Below are positions 1-10,486 of a stretch of 64,000 bases of DNA, piece by piece; the stretch's first letter is position 1; each line of letters starts with the position of its first letter. Where the stretch lies: positions 806,001 through 870,000 of the forward strand of contig JANTQA010000011.1 in NCBI GenBank assembly GCA_027625915.1, read 5' to 3'. Below the pieces are notes generated by a model that made no database searches, had not been told where the DNA came from, and worked only from the letters and a program-made list of their open reading frames with translations. The position numbers were made by a program, and so were the translations under genes. Origin of the DNA: Anaeramoeba flamelloides. Lineage: Eukaryota; Metamonada; Anaeramoebidae.

Positions 1-503
1 AATTAAACTAAAATTCATTCTTCTGTTTATTTGGAATTTTTTACCTGAAAAATACTCTTTTTTCTAGACTAGAGACTTTTAAAAAAAGTGGTTATATTAA
101 CAACAATAAATACAATAGCCTCATGAATTTGAAGTTATGCCACATTGATTTTATTTTAAATAACGTTTATTATTAAAGATTAAATGTTAATATCGTAGTT
201 GTTTTGTCTAACTTTTATTGTTCAATTTTATTTTTTCATACTAGTGTTGAACATAAAAAATAAAAAAAAAAACCACCAATTATCTTACCAAATTACACTG
301 TAAAAAAAATTATAAAAAAAATGAAACAAGCAAAATAAAAATGATTTACTTTTATTTCGACAAAATCCAAAACAAAAGTGTTTTAATTATAAATAACAAC
401 TAATCTCATTAAGAGCAACCATTTCCACCCGGTGGACGAATTATTCTCAAGCCAACTCCAGGTGTTTCTTGATAACAGGGAATTTCATTGTTAACTTGAA
501 TTA
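1..503. other. Non-coding flank downstream of the VPS9 gene
   Basis: AT-rich sequence with no convincing exon on either strand. It would hold the 3' UTR and polyadenylation site of the minus-strand VPS9 gene that ends at 504. A slightly richer patch near 411-480 does not give an open frame I can assign. Confidence 0.4.
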
Positions 504-3110
504 TTATTTTTTTATTTGAAGAATTTGATTCACGATTATTTTATATTCAGACAACAAATCGGGTATTTGTATTACATTTAACTGATCTAAATTCATATTG
601 TAAAATTGATAATTTTGGAATAATTTGTTATTTTTTTTGGATTGTATTTCATTAGTTTCTTGGTCCATTTCACTCACAATATTTGAATCTATATTAAGAT
701 TCGTTTTGGAATTGGAAGCATCTTTTTGAACGTTTAATTTTTTCTCAGAAAGATTGTCATTATCGTCATCATTTTTTGGGTTTGTTTGTTTGATCACTTC
801 TGCATTATCCTCGCCCCCCATTTTATAATTCGTCTTATTTTTAAAAGACTTTGGTTTATTAAAAGTATTTAATCTGTTTAAAATCGGCGAAACGCCATAA
901 TTCATCGTTTGTACCCTTCTTCTGTTTTTATTGATATTAAAACTGGATTTAATTTTCTTCTTCTTATTATTTTGATTGTGCAATTCATGAATTTTTAAGG
1001 GTGTCTTTTTGGTATCAAATTTGTATACACTATCAAAATCAAAATCAAAGTCATTTGTTTGGAAGGGGCTATATATCGGCTTTTTTTTCACTTTTTTAAT
1101 AACGGATTTTCGTTTTTTTTTTTTTCTTTTTTTTTTTTTTTTATTTTTGGTTTTTTGGATTTTCAGAAAAGTAGATTTTTCTTTTGATTTAATTTTTAAG
1201 ATTGGCGAAAATTTTTTATTCGTTGAACTCTTCCCGTAGTTCATGATATCACGCTGTAAAATTAAATTAAAGGAAAGCGGGTCAACATCCGTTAAATCAC
1301 TTTCGGTTAAATTTTGTAAAAAGTACACCGAGGAAAACAACTGAGTATAATAATATCCATATGAATTAGTTGAGATCCAATCGGGGTCTGTAAACTTTTC
1401 CAAGAATTGCAAATTGGAATGCAGCTTTGGTGGGTTGGAATGAAGCACAGTGTAAATTAATATCGGTAAAAAGTCGTCGGCGCTTGTTAATTTGTCTGTA
1501 AATATTTTGGATAAATAAACACACGTGTCGCGGATTATTTTTAATTTCTGATTCGGTGTGCTCACCTCATTAATTCTTTTTAAGATTTCTTGTGATTCCT
1601 TTAATATTTTTTCGTTGAATTTATCGTCTTCAATATCTAAATGTTCAAAGGTGATAAATTTTAGCTTTTCAAGCCTTTCTGACAGCTGGTAATCCTTTTT
1701 TTTGTCTTCTTTTTCATTCAAATAAAACACTCGTGACGATATTCTTCGCATAATGTATTCCAATAAAAACACTCGGATTTTCAATAATTTGTCTTCTTCG
1801 TCTTCAATTTCCAAATACATGTCATCCAAGGGGAAATATTCAGAAATGTCTGCAATAAAATCAAAGACATACCCGGGTGTTTCAACGTTTGGCCTTTCTT
1901 TGGATCTCCTTAGCTCTTGGCAAAAGTGATCCGTTTCTTCTAACAGCTTCCTGACCTCTTGGTTTGTGAAATAAATCGAAAAGTCATCAAAAATTTCCAG
2001 ACCAGGTCCTATTTCTGAATAGATTTCTTTTTTCTTTTGAAGAGTGCTTTGTTCTTCTTGGAGTTTCTGTGCAAGTTCTGTTTCTGATTTGGTTTTTGTT
2101 TTTTTTGTTTTTTCGTTGTTTTTTTCTGTTTCTTTTTCTTTGTCTGTTTCTGGTACTGTTTCTGTTTCTGTTTCTGTTTTTGTTTCTGTTTCTGATTCTT
2201 TTTCGTTGGTTTTTTTTTTTTCTTCGTCTTTATCTGTTTCTATTTCTTTTTCTTCAAGTTTTTCTTCTTCTTCTTCTTCTTCTTCTTCTGGCTTTTCTTT
2301 TTTTTTGTCTTTTTTATTTTGCTCTTCGTCAGATCGATTTGTGATTAAAGGTTCTTTTTGGTTCTTGTTTGGCTTAACTTTGGTACTCTTTTCTTTCTTA
2401 ATTTGTTCAAGCCTTTCTTTTATTTGATTTCGGGAAAGTCTTTTTTGTTTTGGCTTTGGTTTTGGGAGTGGCCTTGGTGATTGTTTTGGATCAGTTTGTG
2501 TTTGTGTTTGTATTCGGTTTTCCTTTTGATTTTGATTTTGACCTTTGTCTTTTTTTGTTGATTGACTTTTCTCTGTTCTTTTATTTTCTTTTTTTTTTTG
2601 TTGTTCTTCTTGTTGTTCTTCTTGTGGCTCTTCTTGTGGTGGAATCCAAAGTGGTTCCGAAATAATTGTTAAACGAATTTGTTTCTTTAAATTTTTAATT
2701 GGTAAATCCTCTGTTCGAATGATCTTTGCAGAAGGAGAATAAATTTTGAGAAATTTTTCAGGAGATTTTGGGAACAAGTGCTGGATTTTTTCAAATCCTT
2801 TGTTTAATTCTGTTGATTTTGAAAAACAATTTTTGGGTGACAGGTGGATCAAGGCCACACTTGGGTGTTCGGATTTGTTATCCATCACACCAATATGGCT
2901 TTGATCATAGGTAATCAATTGAGAATCGTTGTGTGAATTAAAAGCAATGGCATGGGCTTGTAAAAATTTGGTACACAAATATTCATCCAACAAAGTGGAT
3001 TTTTGTGGTAGCAAAAGTGTACCAGGGGTTGAAATCAACCACTCAACTAATTCCTTATTTTTCTCGTTTGAAAAAAGAAGTTTGATACAAGGATGCTCAC
3101 TAAGATTCAT
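504..3110 (-). CDS. VPS9-domain protein, probable Rab5-family exchange factor
   Basis: Single-exon reading frame of 868 residues ending in tandem TAA codons. The N-terminal ~160 residues form an ordered-looking region without a family I recognise. Residues ~160-370 are low complexity: Pro-Gln-Glu repeats, then long Lys/Glu/Thr tracts. A VPS9-like region follows at ~415-610. It has a helical start (FDFIADISEYFP), the core motif SADDFLPILIYTVLHSNPP near residue 545, and the closing pattern with GYYYTQL and VYFLQNL. This is the arrangement seen in RIN, Rabex-5 and ANKRD27-type proteins. In that family the aspartates of the S-x-D-D motif and the later Tyr contact Rab5 and drive GDP release on endosomes. 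The C-terminal ~250 residues are Lys/Asn-rich and disordered. The VPS9 call is firm. The precise Rab partner is inferred from the family only. Confidence 0.85.
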   Translation of the reverse strand: MNLSEHPCIKLLFSNEKNKELVEWLISTPGTLLLPQKSTLLDEYLCTKFLQAHAIAFNSHNDSQLITYDQSHIGVMDNKSEHPSVALIHLSPKNCFSKSTELNKGFEKIQHLFPKSPEKFLKIYSPSAKIIRTEDLPIKNLKKQIRLTIISEPLWIPPQEEPQEEQQEEQQKKKENKRTEKSQSTKKDKGQNQNQKENRIQTQTQTDPKQSPRPLPKPKPKQKRLSRNQIKERLEQIKKEKSTKVKPNKNQKEPLITNRSDEEQNKKDKKKEKPEEEEEEEEEKLEEKEIETDKDEEKKKTNEKESETETKTETETETVPETDKEKETEKNNEKTKKTKTKSETELAQKLQEEQSTLQKKKEIYSEIGPGLEIFDDFSIYFTNQEVRKLLEETDHFCQELRRSKERPNVETPGYVFDFIADISEYFPLDDMYLEIEDEEDKLLKIRVFLLEYIMRRISSRVFYLNEKEDKKKDYQLSERLEKLKFITFEHLDIEDDKFNEKILKESQEILKRINEVSTPNQKLKIIRDTCVYLSKIFTDKLTSADDFLPILIYTVLHSNPPKLHSNLQFLEKFTDPDWISTNSYGYYYTQLFSSVYFLQNLTESDLTDVDPLSFNLILQRDIMNYGKSSTNKKFSPILKIKSKEKSTFLKIQKTKNKKKKKRKKKKRKSVIKKVKKKPIYSPFQTNDFDFDFDSVYKFDTKKTPLKIHELHNQNNKKKKIKSSFNINKNRRRVQTMNYGVSPILNRLNTFNKPKSFKNKTNYKMGGEDNAEVIKQTNPKNDDDNDNLSEKKLNVQKDASNSKTNLNIDSNIVSEMDQETNEIQSKKNNKLFQNYQFYNMNLDQLNVIQIPDLLSEYKIIVNQILQIKK

Positions 3111-4602
3111 TTTTCATAATGTAAGAAAAATGATTTTTTTGACAAATTATTTTTTCCTTTTGTCTTAAATTTTTGGGACCAGTTGTTATATGGTTATTGA
3201 AATTCAACTGGGCCGAGGTTTTGAAATTCTGGTTTGTTATTATCAAGTCTTTGAAAAATTTTCCTATTGTAAAAAATAATTCGAAAAAATAATTTTTTAA
3301 TCCTTTTTCCAATAAATTATACTTTGAATTGTCAAGGTTTTCGAAAATAGATTTAGAAAGTAAGGTATATTACTTTTTCAAAGATCAGTTTCTTTGGAGA
3401 TCTACAAGGTGTTCTTTTTTTTTAAAAGAAAAAAGTATTGGCAAGTTATAAGGTTTAAGTTTTTTTGTATTAAATCAAAACAAGAAGTAAAATCTTTCCT
3501 TCAACTGTACTCTTTTGGAAATGAGGATTAGCACACATTTAAACACAAAATTGGATTTGAGAAACAGTATTTGGTTTTCTGAAAAGCTTTGTATCTTATA
3601 AACTTATCGATGGTTGTTTCAATTCTCGGACATAAAGCTATTTACTAATTCTTCTAAAAAGTGTTATGTTTACAAATTTTTAACGGTTTTAAAGAGAGTT
3701 TATTGAACTCTTGTATTAAAAAACACTGATAAGACAAGAATTTCTCATTTCAGATTTATTATTAAATTTCTTTTTGGTTGAAATAATTTTCTAAGTAGCT
3801 TCTAAATTAATACTGAGATTTGAATCATAAATAGGTAAAAATTTGACCACCTTTTCCATTCTTTTCTTTGAAATAGAAAGTTCTCAAAGAAATGGATTGT
3901 AATTTAAAAACTATACTTGAATAAGGAAATTGAAAATTAAATTCCAAATGAACTTCTTCAGTAATATCGAAAAATAAATCTCCAAATCATGACAAATCAC
4001 AAAGATTATCTCTTTATCTATATTTTTTGGGTTTTAATTGCGGAAAAGAATAGTGTATTGAAAAGGAAATGGAAAAAAACAAATTCTTTGAGTTTTCAAC
4101 AAAAAATTAGTTTCAAATCTTTGACTCGAGTATTGTGTTTCTTCTCAAACTTTGATTTTTTGTGGTGTAGTTCTGAAGGTTGAACAAAGGTTCCTTTCGA
4201 ATATAGACCTTATTAATATTTCATAATTTCAAAAATCAAAAAATAAAAATACTGGACTCAATATTCTAATCTACTGATGAAAGTAAGGATTTATATTGAT
4301 CAATATAAATTTAACAAATCAAAAGTAAGAATTTTTTTGAGATTTTCTTTCGAATTCAAATTTTATTTAATATTCGAATCTTACATCATTTTATCAAAAA
4401 AAAAACCTATTTCTTTTTAAATCCAATTTCAAGACTAAAATAGATTTTCGATACCTGTAAACATAAATTCAAAATCAGATCAAGCTTTGATTTGGAAAGG
4501 GGGTTTGATATTTAAACAATTTTTACAAAGATTAAAATCATTTATTTTTTAATTTAATTTTTTCCAATCAAAATATCTATTTTTATTATAAAACAAAAAC
4601 TC
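3111..4602. other. Divergent intergenic region between VPS9 and DUF504 genes
   Basis: About 1.5 kb of AT-rich sequence separating two divergently transcribed genes, so it should contain both promoters. I see no exon with good coding character. Short T-runs and A-runs flank both start codons, as is usual for promoters in AT-rich protists, but no motif can be named. Confidence 0.4.
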
Positions 4603-4932
4603 ATGAGAACCTCAAAAGACGTTTACAGCAGAATTATTTATGACAACAAATTTGATCCAGAAGATTTCTTTATTGGATTAAAAGAAGAATCAAATATTGT
4701 GGATACACCATTTGAAGAATATGATCCTGAAGAAATTCCTATGCATAGTATTTTATATTTTAAAACAAATGGACAAATTGTTTGGTCTCGAAGGCCACAA
4801 ATTGATTTAATCTTTGGTAGCTTAACTAAAAAAAGACAAAAAGAAATTGAAAAAGAACAGGAACTATTGAAACAAAAAAGAAAAAGAAAAGAAAAAAGGA
4901 AACAATCCAAAAGAATAAAACATCAAAATTAA
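4603..4932 (+). CDS. MJ1316 / DUF504 domain protein (RNA cyclic-phosphate end recognition)
   Basis: A single exon of 109 residues with a TAA stop. Residues 1-74 match the MJ1316 (DUF504) domain signature almost end to end: RTSKDVYSRIIYD, DPEDFFIGL, EEIPMHSILYFK, NGQIVWSRR and IDLIFGS. The domain is found alone in archaea. In eukaryotes it is usually fused to larger RNA-processing proteins such as LENG9-like proteins, and it has been proposed to recognise RNA ends with 2',3'-cyclic phosphates. Here it is free-standing and followed by a ~35-residue Lys/Arg tail, suggesting direct RNA binding and possibly nuclear targeting (inference). The start ATG follows an AT-rich leader and is the first in frame. 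No intron is needed. Confidence 0.85.
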   Translation: MRTSKDVYSRIIYDNKFDPEDFFIGLKEESNIVDTPFEEYDPEEIPMHSILYFKTNGQIVWSRRPQIDLIFGSLTKKRQKEIEKEQELLKQKRKRKEKRKQSKRIKHQN

Positions 4933-7301
4933 CTAATCTTGAAAATAAAATTGAATAATTCTAAATTTTTTCCTCCATTTATGATATTTTTTTGAACATT
5001 TATACTTTTTTCAAAACCATTTAATATTTGAAATTGAATCATTAAAATGAGTAAAACTCCTTGAAATTGATGTGTAGACGAATTAACTTTAAAAGGATTT
5101 TAAAATTAGCCAAGGAATTGTATTTTTTCTGGTCTTTTCAGATTATTATTATGACTAACAATATATGTTTTGACTTAAAATTAAGTAGGATCAAGAAACC
5201 TTGTTAATATTTAACAATTTTCATATTATTATTGAAATAAGCCTCTAAATTCTTATTTCTCCTAGACGAGAAAAAATCGATTTTTGGGTTTTAAAAAAAA
5301 AATCCAAAATAAAAAAAAAGTTTGGTTTTTTGATTTAGAGCAAAGCTGAATAAATGTTAAAAAATAACCTTTTTTCCGGGATTATTTATATTGGTTATTT
5401 ATATAAAAAAAATATTTTTTAGATAATACTCTAGTTATTATTAGTATTAGTATTATTTTTTGTCTTTTTTGCATTTTTGAGAAATAAATGTTTAATTTTT
5501 TTGTTATGGTAAACAAATATAAAAAATAGAAGAGACAGGTAGAGAGAAGAAAAGTGAATTTACTTTTGATCTTAATTAACCAGTAATACTTTTTATTAAA
5601 AAAATAGAATTTCAAAATGTTTTGTATTGATCAGTGTTTTATTTATTTGGGGAGTTTAAAGAGCATTGAATAAAATAACTATTTAAAAATGTTGTAATTT
5701 AGATAAAGTTAATTTTTTAGTTGAGATTAATTACTTTATATTATTTTATTAGAATTTAAAAATTCATCTTGCTTTAAAGCTCTAAGATGAATAAAAAAAA
5801 TTTTCAATATTTTTTCAATATTTTTTCTATTTTTTTCTATTTTTTTTTTTTTTTTTTTTATTATTTAATTACCCCCGCCTTTCAATAAATAATAACTCAC
5901 ACAATTTGACTCATCATTTCAACTAGAATAAAAATATTATTCTTTCTAATTACTATAAAGAACTCTATCAAGAAAAATATATTATATATTTTCACAACTT
6001 CATCCAAATAAAAACTATTATTAGGCCAAAAAAAGAGGAAAATATAACCCCCTCTGAAACTTTAATAAAAATAAATTATCCAGTAATTATTATTTTAAAA
6101 TTTAAGACAGTAAATAATACACCAGGTTACTTATAATTACGTTTTCTTTCAGAAAATTTAAGCATAAAATCAAAATTCCCAAATTATCAATTAACGTAAA
6201 TTATTTTAAACCAACTTTGTTCTAAAATAATTCATAAAGATTTATCACTTCAATACACTTTAAAATATTAATATAACTTTTCCATAGTATATGCAGAACC
6301 AATAAAAAGGGATTAATATATATGATTATTTTCTTTAATTTATAACATTAAACATAAAGGAATAAATTTTTTAGAATTCTTATTTATAGTATACAAAATA
6401 TATTTAAGAAATTAGTAAATAATCGTTTTTTTCAAAATATTGAACTTGAAAGGTGCTTTAAGTATTTTTGGTAATAAATAAATTATTTTTGTCTTACAAA
6501 TTTTGGAAAACCTAATTACCCTTAAAACTCTTGAAATTCAACAATTCATTGTATCAGTACTTATATATATATATATCTTAATTTATTTCGATAATATCTT
6601 TTGAATTCCGATTGATTTTAATATTTATTCTTTGGTTAAATTTATTCATTTTTCCTATAAGGCAGAGATAAATTTTCTACTTTCTTTTCGAATTAAAAAA
6701 AATTTTTTTATACTAAATTATCATATTATCAATTTTACATTCTCTTTTGTTCATCAGAATTTATGTAATTTTGTTTATTTTGTGTATTTCAGTAATACAC
6801 AAATTAATTCAAGAAAATAATGTTATCTTTAGCAATTTGTGATTTATTTTCTCATTTATTCCTAGTATACAATTAATCAACAATATATTTTTATAAAATT
6901 ATTTTGATTCTAATTTTTATTACATTCAACTCAAAAATATCACTTCTCCTCAAATATTAAATCATTTTCAATTCGAAAAAAATTTTTAAATTTACTAGAT
7001 AAAGATAATTTTTTAAAACAGAATCAAAGATCAAAAGAAATTTTTTACAAAAATGATTACTAATAACAAAAGAATAAAATTAGTTTTATTAATTTAAAAT
7101 GTTTACATTTTATTTTTCTTTATGGAGTGAAAAAATAAAATTTTTTGAGAAAAAAATAAATTCAATAATATCTTTGTTTAAAAGAATTAGAATATAATAT
7201 ATATATCACTGGCCATATGTAATGTGTTTCGAGAAATTAGTATGATTTTAAATAGATCTAAATATTTAGAAACATTTTTAAGAATTGTGCCTGTGCTTTT
7301 C
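4933..7301. other. Intergenic region, no gene seen
   Basis: About 2.4 kb between the convergent ends of the DUF504 and Rab24-like genes. Extremely AT-rich, with poly-T, poly-A and short TA tracts (for example near 6560 and 7195). Open frames here are translations of low-complexity sequence and show no family features. Confidence 0.4.
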
Positions 7302-10300
7302 TTAACAACATCCATCGCTTTTTTTCCCGTTAAAATTATTTAGATCAGTAATTTCATTCTCTTCATTTATTTCATCTTTTTTTTCTTCAAGATAATCCTT
7401 TGCGATTTTATCAAAAAGCTCAGTAATTCCGATATCTTTTTTTGCACTTGTTCGGAAGTATTGTGCATTAATTGACTCTGCAAATTCCTGTGCATTTTCT
7501 TTTGATGGTTTTTCAGTTCCTTCTTCTGCTAAATCAACTATTTTATAAAAACAATTAAATTAAAAAAATGTATCATAAAAAAAGATGAAAGTTTGTGAAT
7601 TTTGAAGTTAAAAAAATAATCGATGATAAAAGTATGAATATCAACAATTATCCTATCAATATATTACAATTGGGTCAATTAATTGATGAAATAATATCCG
7701 TTACTATTGGGTAACAATTTTGATCTTGGCTTGAATATCTGGCGTTATTTTAGTGGATTCGAAAAAATATGCTCATTATAATTCTTGACAGGTGATTTGT
7801 TAATATCGCCAAGAGAGAATTATAATAAGCTTATTTTATTTTTTTCCATTTTTCCCCTGGCTGAATCTTCTTTATATTGGGAAGAAGAGTTACAAAGGAA
7901 AAAGATCAAGTGGTTACTTACTAATACTGTGACACTGAAACACGAAAGTATGCGTAACTTGAAAATAAAAACTAAAAAGCAAAGGCTAAAATGACCAAAG
8001 GTTGAAAGCAAATAAGATCAAAAAAAAAAAAGAAATTACAACAATTAAATAACGATCCCCAAGTGAACATTCATGATCAATTATCAAATTATTAAATCAA
8101 CCAAAAGTATCGTGGCTGTGATTTTGGGAGTTCTTAATTAAAGATAGCATTTTTTTTTTTTTTTTTTGATTTTTTACCAATTGCTTCTTATAAACCCTTT
8201 TTAAATTTCTTTTTTTTTTTTTTTATTTTTTTCTTTTTGCTTTTTTCTTTTCAATTTTTGTCTTTCACTTTTTAAACATAAAAAAAAATGGGTATGTCTT
8301 TCCCTTGAACAATCGTGAAATCTATGATTTTACGCTTAAATTTCCTTTGAGGAAATTTAAGTAAAAGGACATCTAGAGTGTAATTTACACTTCTTCCATC
8401 AATAATAAAATAATAAGCTTATTTTTGAGAAATGGACAAAATTGCAAGATTTATTTTATTTGAAATGGGATAGTTAATATCAATAATTAAAATAAAATGC
8501 AAAACAAACAAAAAACAAAAAATATTTACAATTTGTATTCCATAAAATAAATAAAAAAAATGTATAAATTTCTACCAATTTTTTTAATAATTTTGAAAAA
8601 TTTTCACTCATACAGAATTTCCCAAAATCATCTTTAAATTACCGTACTTAAACAAATTGATTAATTTGATCTAGAAATTTTCAACTGATATTTTTTATTA
8701 TTATTGTTTGTTAAAAACTTTCAAATTGGATGAATAAGATGATTAAAAGACTCTTTTAATTTTCACTTTTTTCGAAAATTAGTATGAGCTGCTATACTTG
8801 ATCTACATTCAATTTACTAATTTGATTTATCCTACTACTCTTCTAATTTTAATAATTAGAAATTCTTTCATCATCCTCAAAAGTTATTTTGAATAACAAA
8901 AAATAATAATTCACAATTTGAAAATAGCCAAAATTGAAAGAGTAAGCAAGTGACAAGAAGTTGATCTAAAGTATAAGCTAATTAAATCATCTTTGTAGAT
9001 ATGTTATTTTTTTTGTCATTTTTGAGCCTAGCCCAGAAGAAAATGATAACTTTCATATTTATTGTTTCGAAATGATAATTATAAAAATAAATTTTCTGAA
9101 TCTTAAAATTTCATGATATCTGGTTATTTTATAAAAAAAATGTGAGATTAAAGTTTTTGTTTTATGATTATTATGAATAAAATTTAGTTCACAAGGCAAT
9201 TTAATTAAATTCTGTTTTTTACATTAATCTCTCTATCAAGCTATTTCCAAAAAAAAAAAAAAAAAAGAGGTGTAAATTATTTTAAAATATCTTTATTCAA
9301 CCCAATCATCATAATAATTTTTAAATAGAGAAAATATTATTAACAATCATTTATTGATTCTTAATAATAATTCAATTTGTTTCTTAGTATGATATTACAT
9401 AAATAAAAGATATTAAAATTTCTGATCTTGATTTTATATTTGATAATTTTCATGGCATTGAAAATTGTTGATTATTTTTTTCTTTTAAGTCGAAAAAATC
9501 ATTTTTCTAACTTGTTTAATCTTGGCAAAATTTTCAAATAGAATGGAAAACATATAAATGTATTTGATTGTTAATAAGAGTCTTTGTGTACTTATCATCA
9601 TGTCCGTTTTGTTATTGAAATTGGCCGCACATTGTTTTCTCTCAAAAAAAGTACTATTTTTTTTTTTATTTTTTTTGAAAATATTTTAATGAACATATTT
9701 TGAAACAAATACCATAGTAATTGATTCAATCGGTATTAATATTAAACTTAATTTAATATTGCAAATTTATGAATAGATCCTACTAACAGAGAGGAATTTT
9801 TAAAAAATGTTCAAAAAAAAAAAATACCCCACTTTTTTGGAAATACCTTATAGTGTATATATAACATTAACCATTAATTCAAATTGATAAATATTGTAAT
9901 TACAAGCTGGAAAACAAATTTAATAGCAAAAAATGATGTTACAACTTTAAATCAATCTCAAATTTTTTGAAATAAAAAACAATTTAGATATAAAAACACA
10001 TCTTTATATATAATGATTTAAGTTTTTGTGAAATAAAATGGGAATTTACCTTTGGTTGCAACTAAATAAATTTTACATGATTCTTCATTTTCTCTTAATT
10101 CGCTGACCCAATAATTTAATTTCTCAAAACTTTCTTTTGAACTGATATCTATAGAATAAAGTGTCAGAATGAATTATAATTAGAAATGATTTGATAAAAA
10201 ATTCAATAAAAGAATAAATAATTTTGAAAAATAAATTACCATAACAAAGAAGTGCAGCATTTGCTTTTCGGTAATACATTTTTGCCATTGCCCGAAATCT

Positions 10301-10450
10301 TTCTTGGCCAGCAGTATCCTTAAGATTTTTTTAAATCAAGAAATAAAAAAATTAATAGAAAAACAAAATAATTCAATCAAAAAAATTATTTAGTCGAGGG
10401 TGATAAATGAATAATAAATTCAAGAAAAGATATCTCTATCTGTGGGCTTT

Positions 10451-10486
<36 letters not shown>

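Noticed and set aside
2044-2427. Plus-strand Ser/Phe/Val-rich frames opposite the VPS9 gene
   Set aside because: They are the complement of the Lys/Glu-rich tract of the minus-strand gene and have no independent support.
7502-7540. Extension of the Rab C-terminal exon upstream of 7537
   Set aside because: An AG acceptor at 7538-7539 and the phase-1 join to 10050 give the conserved TKVD motif. Reading further upstream destroys it.
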